From: Xylophilus sp. Leaf220
GTDB lineage: Bacteria; Pseudomonadota; Gammaproteobacteria; Burkholderiales; Burkholderiaceae_C
Length of the DNA stretch: 64,000 bases
NCBI RefSeq assembly: GCF_001421705.1
Contig: NZ_LMKO01000001.1
Span: 150,567 to 214,566 of the forward strand
Direction: 5' to 3'
A program made the position numbers and the translations under genes. Of the stretch, positions 9,534-17,301 are shown piece by piece. The notes under the pieces were generated by a model, which made no database searches, had not been told where the DNA came from, and saw only the letters and a program-made list of their open reading frames with translations. Numbering within the stretch: the stretch's first letter is position 1; every line of letters starts with the position of its first letter.

Positions 9534-10748
9534 ATGCTGAACTTCCGGGCATTCCTGAATGCGGGCCACGCCCCCACGCTTTGGGCCTCCTTCCTGTACT
9601 TCGCGTTTTCCTGCGGCATCTGGGTGATCAACGGCGCGATGGCGCCCTTCATCAGCGAGGCCTTCCAGCTGAGCCCGGCGCAAAAGGGCGTGATGCTGTC
9701 GATCCCGATCTTCGCGGGCGCGCTGATGCGCTTCCCGCTGGGGCTGCTGGCGCAGTACATCGGCCGCAAGAACGCGACGCTGGTCGAGATGGTGGGCATC
9801 GCGATCGCGATGGCCTTCGGCTATTTCTACGTGAGCTCCTACAACGACCTGCTGGCCATGGGCGTGCTGCTGGGCATCGCGGGCGCCAGCTTCGGCGTGG
9901 CACTGTCGCTGGGCTCGGGCTCGTTTCCGCCACGCTACAAGGGCCTGGCGATGGGTCTGGTGGGGGCCGGCAACGTCGGCACTGCGGTGTCGGCCTTGCT
10001 GGCACCGGCGCTGGCCCAGGCCTACGGCTGGCAGACGGTGTACGGCTTCGCGGCCCTTGGCATCATCGTGCCGATGGTGGTGATGATTGTCTTCGCCCAG
10101 GAACCGCCCGACCTGGACAAGCATTCGAGCTTCCGCGACCACATCGCCTGCCTGTTCGAGAAGGACGGCTGGGCCTTCAGCCTGATCTATGCGGTGACCT
10201 TCGGCGGCTTCATCGGCCTGACCACCTTCCTGCCCAGCTACTTCTACGACCAGTTCGGCGTGAGCAAGACGCAGGCGGGCCAGCTGACGATGCTGGCGGC
10301 CTTCATGGGCGCGGCGCTGCGCATCTTCGGCGGCTGGCTGTCGGACCACTGGGGTGGGGTGAACACCCTGACCGCGGTGCTGGCGGTGGTCGCCGTGTCG
10401 CTGGTGCTGTGCGGCTTCGCGCAGCAGTCGCTGCCGGTCACGGTGCTGCTGTTCCTGGTGTGCTTCGCCGCGCTGGGGGCCGGCAACGGCGCGCTGTTCC
10501 AGCTGGTGCCGCTGCGCTGGCCGCTGACCACCGCGGTGGCCGGCTCGATGATCGGCGAGATCGGTGCGCTGGGCGGCGGGCTGGTGCCCAACGCGATGGG
10601 CCTGTCCAAGCAGTACGCCGGCACCTACCTGTGGGGTTTCGTGCTGTTCGCGGCCTGCGCGCTGGCGATGCTGGTGCTGCTGCGCTTCATGCAGATCCGC
10701 TGGACCCGCACCTGGGCCGAGCGCGGCGGCCGCGCACGCGTCGCCTGA
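9534..10748 (+). CDS. narK: Nitrate/nitrite transporter, major facilitator superfamily (NarK/NasA type)
   Basis: 404 aa, about 12 hydrophobic segments. MFS motif LLAQYIGRKNATLVEMVGI follows segment 2. The nitrate signature stretches AGAS FGVALSLGSGSFPPRYKGLAMG (first) and AGNGALFQLVPLRWP (second) resemble the NarK glycine-rich signatures; the conserved Arg of segment 2 (ALMRFPLG) is present. It has its own sigma-54 promoter and attenuator, so it is a separate unit from nrtABC. Two uptake systems for one ion are therefore co-regulated. ATG 9504 is an alternative start. Import, export or exchange direction cannot be read from sequence. Confidence 0.93.
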   Translation: MLNFRAFLNAGHAPTLWASFLYFAFSCGIWVINGAMAPFISEAFQLSPAQKGVMLSIPIFAGALMRFPLGLLAQYIGRKNATLVEMVGIAIAMAFGYFYVSSYNDLLAMGVLLGIAGASFGVALSLGSGSFPPRYKGLAMGLVGAGNVGTAVSALLAPALAQAYGWQTVYGFAALGIIVPMVVMIVFAQEPPDLDKHSSFRDHIACLFEKDGWAFSLIYAVTFGGFIGLTTFLPSYFYDQFGVSKTQAGQLTMLAAFMGAALRIFGGWLSDHWGGVNTLTAVLAVVAVSLVLCGFAQQSLPVTVLLFLVCFAALGAGNGALFQLVPLRWPLTTAVAGSMIGEIGALGGGLVPNAMGLSKQYAGTYLWGFVLFAACALAMLVLLRFMQIRWTRTWAERGGRARVA

Positions 10749-10811
10749 CCGGGCCGCGGCGCTGCGCCGCGGCAGCGCAACGATCCCGCCCGACCGACCC
10801 CGCTCGGCGCG

Positions 10812-11708
10812 CTACACCGCCAGGGCCCGCACCACGGCCCGGGCGGCGTCGGCCACCACGTCGTGCCGCAGCGGCGCATCCGGGGCCGGCGGCACCGCCC
10901 GCGTGAAGTACACCGCGATCACCAGCGGGCTGCCGGCAGGCGGCCAGGCCACCCCGATGTCGTTGACCGTGCCGTAATCGCCCGAGCCGGTCTTGTCGGC
11001 CACCGGCCAGCCGGCCGGCACGCCGGCGCGGATGCGGGCGCCGCCGGTCGTGTTGCCGCGCATCCACTCCGTCAGCCGTGCGCGATGCGCCGGTGCCAGG
11101 GCATCGCCCAGCAGCAGCCGCTGCAGGTTGCGCGCCATGCCGCCGGGCGTGCAGGTGTCGCGCGGATCGCCGGGTACCGCATCGTTGAGCGCCGTTTCCC
11201 AGCGGTCGAGGCGGAACTCCGTATCGCCCAGGCCGCGCGCATAGCGCGTCAACCCCTCCGGCCCGCCGATCTCGCGCAGCAGCAAATTGCCGGCGGTGTT
11301 ATCGCTGTACTGCAGCGCCGCAGCGCAGAGCGCGGCGTAGGTCATGCCCTCCCCCACCTGCTTCGACGTCACCGGCGAATAGTTGACCAGATCGGCCGGC
11401 CCGTAGCGCACCACCCGGTCCATCAGGCCCGGCACCGCATCGCTGCGCGCCAATACCGCGGCGGCGGCGAGCGTCTTGAAGGTGCTGCAGGCGGGGAACC
11501 GCTCCTGCGCCCGGTGCTGGACGACCGGCCCTCCGTCGGTCCGGAAAGCGCAGACCCCCAGGCGGCCGTCGGCGGCAGTCTCGATGCGGGCGAACGCGGC
11601 ACGCGCCTCGGCCAGCCGGTCGGGAGCGGGGCCGCCGGCGCAGGCGGTGAGCCAGGGTGCGGCGGCGGTGGTGAGGAGGAGGGAGCGGCGGTGGATGCTG
11701 GCTGGCAT
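10812..11708 (-). CDS. Class A beta-lactamase
   Basis: 298 aa serine hydrolase of beta-lactams. Catalytic motifs in order: STFK with Ser at residue 75, YSDNTAGN (Ambler SDN130), ETALND (E166-x-x-L-N170) and DKTGSGDYGT (KTG234). The N-terminus has an Arg-Arg pair (IHRRSLLL) and ends LTAC, a possible lipobox with Cys at residue 23, so it may be a periplasm-facing lipoprotein. A Cys precedes the catalytic Ser. No LysR-type ampR neighbour, so expression is probably not the classical inducible kind. It sits between narK and the TonB receptor, unrelated to nitrate use. Substrate range cannot be told from sequence. Confidence 0.93.
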   Translation of the reverse strand: MPASIHRRSLLLTTAAAPWLTACAGGPAPDRLAEARAAFARIETAADGRLGVCAFRTDGGPVVQHRAQERFPACSTFKTLAAAAVLARSDAVPGLMDRVVRYGPADLVNYSPVTSKQVGEGMTYAALCAAALQYSDNTAGNLLLREIGGPEGLTRYARGLGDTEFRLDRWETALNDAVPGDPRDTCTPGGMARNLQRLLLGDALAPAHRARLTEWMRGNTTGGARIRAGVPAGWPVADKTGSGDYGTVNDIGVAWPPAGSPLVIAVYFTRAVPPAPDAPLRHDVVADAARAVVRALAV

Positions 11709-11920
11709 ATCGGTAGGTGATGCCAGAACAGGGCTGGCGGTAAAAGTGAGCTCGGAGGCAGCTTAAACCGGGTGCAAGGCACCGCAGGAGCGGCGGCGCG
11801 GCATATGCAGAGCGATATGGGCGTTGTTTCGCCGAAACGTTCTTCTTCGACGACAAATCTTCACCCGGTTCAGCAAGCATTCACGATGTATCCGGGTATT
11901 TCGCCAGTTACGGTTTATTA

Positions 11921-11939
11921 TGCGAATAGTTGTCATTGC
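11921..11939 (+). promoter_or_regulatory. Fur-box-like element upstream of the TonB receptor
   Basis: TGCGAATAGTTGTCATTGC resembles the betaproteobacterial Fur box (GCGAAT-N-NTTNTCATTNGC) and lies about 100 bases before the receptor start. It suggests repression by iron. Confidence 0.6.
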
Positions 11940-12039
11940 GTTTCGCTTTTGGCCAGCTATGCATGTCGTGATGCGCCTCCTCGGCGCGGCGCACGGCTCT
12001 GCCGGACTCGGCCGGTTCCTCTCCTTTCTCATCTCACTC

Positions 12040-14226
12040 ATGCACTCTCCCAGCGCTCTTTCGCCGGCCACGCGCTTCCGCTTCGCCCCCACCCTCCTCG
12101 TGCAATCGATCCGCCAATGCCTGGGCGTCGGCCTGGTGCTGGCGACCGCGGGCGTCGCCGCCCAGACGTCGACGGACGGATCGCGCCTCAAGGACGTCAC
12201 CGTGTCGGACCAGGCCGAGGCCATCGGCGGACTGCAGAAGACCTACTCCGGCGGCCAGCTCGCCCGCGGCGGCGACCTAGGCATCCTGGGCCGCACCGAT
12301 CTGATGAACGTGCCGTTCAGCACGACCAACTACACCTCGGAGCTGATCCAGAACCAGCAGGCGCTCACCACCGCCGACGTGGTCATGAACGACGCCTCGG
12401 TGCGCACGCTCCAGGCCCGAGGCGGCTTCGGCGACGACTTTCAGATTCGCGGCCTGACGGTCCAGAACACCGACCTGAGCCTGAACGGACTGTTCGGCTT
12501 GGCACCGTCGACGCGTGTCCCGCTCGAAATGGTCGAACGGGTGGAAGTGCTCAAGGGTCCCGGCTCGCTCACGAACGGTGTCGGACCCGGCGGCAGCGTC
12601 GGCGGCAGCATCAACGTGGTCACCAAGCGGGCCGGTGACGTTCCCCTGACCCGCCTGACCACCACCTACATGGGCAAGGCGCAGTTCGGAACGCATCTCG
12701 ATCTAGGCCGTCGCTTCGGCGAGGACAACCAGTGGGGCGTCCGGTTCAACGGCTTGCTGCGCAATGGCGAGGGCAACATCGACGGCGGCCGCCAGCGTGC
12801 CGACGTCGCCGCGGTCGGCGTGGACTATGCCGGCAGCCGGCTGCGCTGGTCGTTCGACGCTTTCGCGACCGACGGCAAGACGGTCGGCTTCCGCCCGCAG
12901 ACCGCGTTCCTGGCCGGCATCACCCAGATGCCGGCGGTGCCCAACCCGCGCGGCAGCTTCTACCCCGGCGCCGAACTCACCGACGGCCAAAAGACCGCGA
13001 TGACCCGGCTGGAGTACGACCTGAACGACAGCACCACCGCCTGGGGCGCGATCGGCTACAGCGACAGCTGGGGCGACCAGCATTTCCCGACCGCGGCACG
13101 CCGGGTGGATGCGCTGGGCAACTTCACCGTCAACAACGGCTACTACGACGCCTACAACAGGACCTCGTCCGCCGACACGGGCATCCGCACCCGCTTCAAC
13201 ACCGGTGGCGTGAAGCACACGGTGGCCCTGGCGGCCAATTACCTGAACCAGGAAATCGGCTACTTCTACCAACTGACCAGCACGCCGGTCGCTTCGAACA
13301 TCTACAACCCCGCACCTCTGCCTGCGATCAACTTCGCACGAGGCGAGCCGTCCAAGAGCAGCGAACTGAAGCACTACAGCGTCGCCCTCGCCGACACCAT
13401 GGCCTTCGCCGACGACCGGGTGCTGCTCACCGTGGGCCTGCGCAACCAGACCATCGAGCAAACCGGCTACAACGTCCTGACCGGCGCGGTCAGCGGCACG
13501 CCGTACAAGGCGAGCGCGGTCACCCCGTTGGCGGGGTTGGTGTTCAAGGCGACGAAGGACATCTCGGTCTACACCAACTACACCTCCGGCCTGACGCGGG
13601 GCGGCATCGCCGGCGCCGGAACCGCCAATATCGGCGAAGTCTTCGCACCGCAGAAATCCAAGCAGCACGAAGTGGGCGTGAAAGTCGATTGGGGTCGCCT
13701 GATGACGCAGGCCGCGCTCTACGAGATCAAACGCCCCGCGTCGGTCACCGACCCGTTGACGCGCGTCTACAGCTTCGGTGGCGAACAACGCAACCGCGGC
13801 CTGGAACTGAGCGCCTACGGCGAAGTGCAACGCGGCCTGCGGGTGATGGCCAGCGCCGCCTTCAACGACGCGGTGCTGACCCGTACCGCGGGCGGCGTCA
13901 ACCAGGGCAACGACGCGGCCGGCGTGCCCGACCACACCTACAACCTGGGCCTGGACTGGGACACACCGTGGGTGCAGGGCCTGAGCGTGAATGGCCGGGT
14001 GATCAGTACCGCGTCGACCTATGCGGACGCGACCAACCTGTTGCGCGCACCGTCGTGGACCCGGGTAGACCTGGGCGCCCGGTACGCGACCCGTGTGGCC
14101 GGCAAGCCGGTCACCCTGCGCGCCAGCCTGGAAAACGCCTCGAACAAAGCCTATTGGGTCATCAGCAACTACGTGACGGTCGGCGCGCCCCGCACGCTCA
14201 TGCTGTCGGCCGCGATCGATTTCTGA
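12040..14226 (+). CDS. TonB-dependent siderophore receptor
   Basis: 728 aa outer-membrane receptor. After a signal peptide (ending near ATAGVAAQT) comes a plug domain of about residues 50-190 with TTADVVMNDASVRTLQARGGFG, FQIRGLTVQNTDLSLNGLFG and VERVEVLKGPGSLTNG. A 22-strand barrel follows, ending in a terminal Phe (LMLSAAIDF). Plug features match ferric hydroxamate or catecholate receptors; no biosynthesis genes nearby, so it probably takes up foreign siderophores. The start at 12040 was chosen because it gives a sensible signal sequence; the frame is open from 11824 and no strong ribosome binding site decides it. No FecI/FecR pair and no N-terminal signalling extension is evident. Confidence 0.92.
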   Translation: MHSPSALSPATRFRFAPTLLVQSIRQCLGVGLVLATAGVAAQTSTDGSRLKDVTVSDQAEAIGGLQKTYSGGQLARGGDLGILGRTDLMNVPFSTTNYTSELIQNQQALTTADVVMNDASVRTLQARGGFGDDFQIRGLTVQNTDLSLNGLFGLAPSTRVPLEMVERVEVLKGPGSLTNGVGPGGSVGGSINVVTKRAGDVPLTRLTTTYMGKAQFGTHLDLGRRFGEDNQWGVRFNGLLRNGEGNIDGGRQRADVAAVGVDYAGSRLRWSFDAFATDGKTVGFRPQTAFLAGITQMPAVPNPRGSFYPGAELTDGQKTAMTRLEYDLNDSTTAWGAIGYSDSWGDQHFPTAARRVDALGNFTVNNGYYDAYNRTSSADTGIRTRFNTGGVKHTVALAANYLNQEIGYFYQLTSTPVASNIYNPAPLPAINFARGEPSKSSELKHYSVALADTMAFADDRVLLTVGLRNQTIEQTGYNVLTGAVSGTPYKASAVTPLAGLVFKATKDISVYTNYTSGLTRGGIAGAGTANIGEVFAPQKSKQHEVGVKVDWGRLMTQAALYEIKRPASVTDPLTRVYSFGGEQRNRGLELSAYGEVQRGLRVMASAAFNDAVLTRTAGGVNQGNDAAGVPDHTYNLGLDWDTPWVQGLSVNGRVISTASTYADATNLLRAPSWTRVDLGARYATRVAGKPVTLRASLENASNKAYWVISNYVTVGAPRTLMLSAAIDF

Positions 14227-14239
14227 TCGGTTCGGCATC

Positions 14240-14266
14240 GAGGCCGGCCCACGCCGGCCTCTCTTC
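14240..14266 (+). terminator. Terminator after TonB receptor
   Basis: GAGGCCGGC / GCCGGCCTC (14240-14248 and 14253-14261), 9-bp perfect stem, 4-base loop, then a weak pyrimidine run TCTTCC. Confidence 0.6.
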
Positions 14267-14319
14267 CGATGCACCGGTGCAACGCCGGTGCTTGCAGATG
14301 CCGCGGGCCGCCGTCCGCC

Positions 14320-16053
14320 CTAGCGCGGCAGGAACAGCACCCAGTACACCAGCAGCCCGTTCAGCAGCAGCGACACCGCCAGCCCGATCTTCCACAGCGC
14401 CGCCGGATCGCGCGCGACCAGCGGCGATGCGGGTGGCGCGGTGATCGGCCGGGAGGCGCCCCGCTCCAGCGCCAGCACCATCTCCTCGGCAGTTTCGAAT
14501 CGCAGGCTGCCGTCGCGCGCGACCGCCTTCAGCACGACGTGGTCGAGCCAGATCGGCACTGCCGGGTTGCGGCGGCTGGGCGGCAGCGGGTCGCGCCAAT
14601 AGCGGCCGCGCTGGTAGGGCACCACCTCGCCGTACGGCAGCGCGCCGGTCAGCAGCTGGTAGAGCGTCACGCCCAGGGCGAACAGGTCGCTCTGCGCGTC
14701 GGCGGGCCGTGGCGGATCGTCCCACTGCTCCGGGTTGATGTAGCTCGGGGTGCCGGCATGCAGGGCGCGGGTGGCGGCGGGCTCGCGGCCGCTGAGGGCC
14801 ACGCCCAGGTCCAGCACCCGCATGCTGCCGTCTTCGCCCTGGTGCAGGTTGGCCGGCTTGATGTCGCGGTGGATCACGCCCTGCCGGTGCAGCTGGCCCA
14901 GGGTGCGCGCCACCGGCAGGGCGATGGCCACGGCCTGGGCCGGGCTGGGGCGCTGGCCGCGGTCGAGCATCTGCTGCAGCGTCTCGCCGCCGTGCCAGTC
15001 GTAGAGCAGGTAGAAGGCGGTGGCCGGACCGGTGGGCGCCGCGCCGTGCAGTCGCACCAGGTGGTCGGCGGCGCGGCCGCCCTGCATGCGGCGGGCCAGC
15101 CAGGCCTCGTGGGCCAGGGTGGCGCGCTCTTCGGCGTCGTGGGCGCGGGAGGGTTGCAGCGTCTTCAGCGCATAGAGCCGCCGGGTCTGGGCGTCGCGCA
15201 CCTGGTAGAGCCGGGCCACGCCGCCGTCGGAAACCAGCGCGGTGACGGTCAGGCCGTCGAGCGTGTCGCCCACCTTCAGAGGCGGCGGCACCGGCAGCTC
15301 CGACGCGCGCAACTGGGCGTCGTGCAGCGTGGCGGTGGCGGCGCCGCGCACGCGCAGCACCAGGGCGGTCGCGTCGTCGCCGCTGCCGCGCTGGCGGGCC
15401 GCGTCGACCAGCGCCTGGCTGATCGACTGCGCATCGGCGCCTTCCAGCGGCGGCTGCGCCAGCACGGCGATGTCGCGCTCCGACAGGCTGCCGTGCACCC
15501 CGTCGGTCAGCAGCACGAACAGGTCGCCGGTCTGCGCCTCGCCCTGCCGGTAGTCGACCACCAACCGGTCGTCGGCACCGATGCTGCGGGTCAGCTGGTG
15601 GGCGAAATCCGGATGGGCCACCGTATGGTCGGTGGTCAGCAGTTCCAGCGCGCCGCCACGCAGCAGGTAGGCGCGGGTGTCGCCCACATGGGCGAGTGCG
15701 TACGACTGGCCGCGCAGCACCAGGGCGGTGAGCGTGGTCAGCCCCAGGGCCGGCGCGCGGCGCCGGTTGATGCCCGCCAGCCACGCGTTCTGCGCGGCGA
15801 TGATCCGGTCGAGCGCCACCGTCGTGTCCCAGGTGGCGGGCGTGCCGAAATAGTCGCGCACCAGGCTGGTCACCGTGGTCTGCGCCGCCTCGCGCCCCAT
15901 GCCGCCGGCACTCACGCCGTCGGCGATCGCCGCGATCGCACCGCGCTGGTCCTCGCCATCGTCGCCCGCCATCGCGGCGGCGAAGTCCTCGTTGGCACCG
16001 CCGCCACGGCCCGCGGCGAGCGAGGCGAAGCCGATGTCGAGATCGAAGCTCAT
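14320..16053 (-). CDS. Fused PP2C-type phosphatase and serine/threonine protein kinase
   Basis: 577 aa. Residues about 1-245 are a PP2C phosphatase: IAAIADGVSAGGMG (metal Asp), ALAHVGDTRAYLLRGG, LLTDGVHGSLSE and GSGDDATALVL. Residues about 260-530 are a Hanks-type kinase: YALKTLQPSR (Lys), VIHRDIKPANLHQ (catalytic loop), RVLDLGVAL in place of DFG (DLG), and GTPSYINPEQW. A single C-terminal hydrophobic helix (IGLAVSLLLNGLLVYWVLFL) anchors it. Both activities on one chain could set the phosphorylation of a shared target. It lies opposite the nitrate genes, between narK and nirB. A control role in nitrate assimilation is inference from position. Confidence 0.9.
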   Translation of the reverse strand: MSFDLDIGFASLAAGRGGGANEDFAAAMAGDDGEDQRGAIAAIADGVSAGGMGREAAQTTVTSLVRDYFGTPATWDTTVALDRIIAAQNAWLAGINRRRAPALGLTTLTALVLRGQSYALAHVGDTRAYLLRGGALELLTTDHTVAHPDFAHQLTRSIGADDRLVVDYRQGEAQTGDLFVLLTDGVHGSLSERDIAVLAQPPLEGADAQSISQALVDAARQRGSGDDATALVLRVRGAATATLHDAQLRASELPVPPPLKVGDTLDGLTVTALVSDGGVARLYQVRDAQTRRLYALKTLQPSRAHDAEERATLAHEAWLARRMQGGRAADHLVRLHGAAPTGPATAFYLLYDWHGGETLQQMLDRGQRPSPAQAVAIALPVARTLGQLHRQGVIHRDIKPANLHQGEDGSMRVLDLGVALSGREPAATRALHAGTPSYINPEQWDDPPRPADAQSDLFALGVTLYQLLTGALPYGEVVPYQRGRYWRDPLPPSRRNPAVPIWLDHVVLKAVARDGSLRFETAEEMVLALERGASRPITAPPASPLVARDPAALWKIGLAVSLLLNGLLVYWVLFLPR

Positions 16054-16154
16054 GTCGATCGTTCGTGTCGCCGCAGGCGGAGAGCAGCAAGCCCTACGGG
16101 CATCGGCATGGCCTGACCGACACCCGGGCCAGCACGGTAACACGCGGGCATATC

Positions 16155-16211
16155 GCTCCTATCTTGATAGCTGACGGCCGGCGCATGGCGGCGGCTACAG
16201 ACACTTTTTTA
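16155..16211 (+). repeat. Dispersed palindromic repeat copy
   Basis: GCTCCTATCTTGATAGC followed by TGACGGCCGGCG, then GCGGCTACAGACACTTTTTT. Closely parallels the copy at 29605-29658 over its whole length. Lies in the gap between the kinase start and the toxin-like gene. Confidence 0.65.
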
Positions 16212-16227
16212 TTCGAGGCCAGCACCC

Positions 16228-16548
16228 TCACTTGCGACCGTAGGTCGCGTCGTGGTCGGGCGCGATGGTCAAAAAGCGCATGAAATCGCCGTCCCGGTAG
16301 GCGGTGCAGCGGCGCGCCTGGGTGATGCGCAACGCGTAGATCGCATCGACGCCCGCCGGCGGCGCGACACTCGCGATCTTCTCCCACTTCAAGCCGTTGT
16401 CCCGGTACAGCTGGGCCCAGGTGAGTTGCCGTATTTTCTTGAGGGTGTCGAGGGCGGCATGGCGATCGGGCTTTTGCAGGTGAAGCAGGTTTTCCTGGAA
16501 GACGGGATTGTTCAGGTCCAACCTCACCAACGCGTCGCCGGCGGCCAT
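16228..16548 (-). CDS. Toxin-like protein of a putative type II toxin-antitoxin pair
   Basis: 106 aa: VRLDLNNPVFQENLLHLQK, TWAQLYRDNGLKWEKI, IYALRITQARRCTAYRDGDFMRFL and the terminal HDATYGRK. The compact, basic, beta-rich C-terminal half with IYALRI..RR..AYRDG resembles RelE/ParE-type ribonuclease toxins, but I cannot place it in a named family with certainty. Its ATG overlaps the stop of the upstream partner (TGATG), which indicates translational coupling, as in toxin-antitoxin operons. Confidence 0.6.
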   Translation of the reverse strand: MAAGDALVRLDLNNPVFQENLLHLQKPDRHAALDTLKKIRQLTWAQLYRDNGLKWEKIASVAPPAGVDAIYALRITQARRCTAYRDGDFMRFLTIAPDHDATYGRK

Positions 16549-16826
16549 CAGCGCTTGGCCCCCAATACGTCCAACACTGCGTCCGCCTGGGCGTCGGAGG
16601 CGGGATGGGCTGCCGCCCAGTCCAGTGCGCGGCGCAGGTCGGCCGCCGTCTCCTCCCGGTGAAGCCAGCGCTCGTTGTCGGGTACGACCGTCGCGGTGCG
16701 GATCAGCCAGACACCGGCCTCCCGCTCTTCGACCAGCACTTGGCGCCCGGCGAACTGCTTGCCAAGGGAAATTTGCCCGTTAGCTCCGACGACCTTCACG
16801 CTTGCCGTGGCTTGTGTGATCTGCAT
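16548..16826 (-). CDS. Antitoxin-like protein, AbrB-like N-terminus
   Basis: 92 aa. The first 45 residues (ASVKVVGANGQISLGKQFAG, then QVLVEEREAGVWLIRTATVV) look like a swapped-hairpin AbrB/MazE DNA-binding fold. The rest (helical, with HREETAADLRRALDWAAAHP) would bind the toxin. First gene of a two-gene unit with the toxin-like protein. The longer start at 16847 adds only MQHKSFI; 16826 is preferred. Antitoxin function is inference from size, order, overlap and fold. Confidence 0.6.
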   Translation of the reverse strand: MQITQATASVKVVGANGQISLGKQFAGRQVLVEEREAGVWLIRTATVVPDNERWLHREETAADLRRALDWAAAHPASDAQADAVLDVLGAKR

Positions 16827-17142
16827 GATAAAACTTTTGTGCTGCACGAAAATCGTGCGTTGGTGCCATTGTAATTAAAGCAATCAGATAGTTCAATGTG
16901 GGCATAAGGACCGGCGGTGCGCCCGATCGTGGCAGGCACCCGTCGGCTAGACCTTGTCGAAAAGCGGCAAGCCAGGGCGGACAGCTGGCCCGGCATAGCC
17001 AAGATGCTTTCGGTCGCATCGCCTCCGGACGGTGCATGTCGCAGCGCACCAATCTGAGGCGATCGCACCGGGACCCGTGCTGCACCCGCACGCTCACGTG
17101 GCACCGCCCGGCGTGGTTCTCCGATCGCAATGCCGAATTCGC

Positions 17143-17158
17143 TGGCACACCTCTTGCA
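17143..17158 (+). promoter_or_regulatory. Sigma-54 promoter of the nirB operon
   Basis: TGGCACACCTCTTGCA is nearly the consensus TGGCACN5TTGCA. GG 17144-17145 and GC 17156-17157 are 10 bases apart. Upstream 16827-17142 shows no gene but several GCAC/GTGC half-sites (for example the inverted pair GGTGC...GCACC at 17030-17049) that could bind an activator. Confidence 0.87.
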
Positions 17159-17179
17159 TCGATCCCTCCATAGGCTCTG

Positions 17180-17270
17180 CGCGGCAATGGCGTCGCGAAG
17201 GGCTCGAGGACAAAGGCGTCCGCATGTCGTACCAGCCCCCGCTGGCCACGGTCCATGCGGACGCCTTTTT
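17180..17270 (+). promoter_or_regulatory. ANTAR (NasR) antitermination leader of nirBD-nasA
   Basis: Hairpin 1: CGCGGC / GTCGCG (17180-17197) with hexaloop AATGGC. Hairpin 2: GGAC / GTCC (17208-17221) with hexaloop AAAGGC at 17212-17217. Terminator: AAAGGCGTCCGCATG (17212-17226) pairs perfectly with CATGCGGACGCCTTT (17254-17268), then T's. The arm starts at base 1 of hexaloop 2, so the two structures compete. Expected transcript start near 17169. Confidence 0.88.
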
Positions 17271-17301
17271 CGTTTTCAGGATGGCCCCACGGAGGACCTG
17301 T

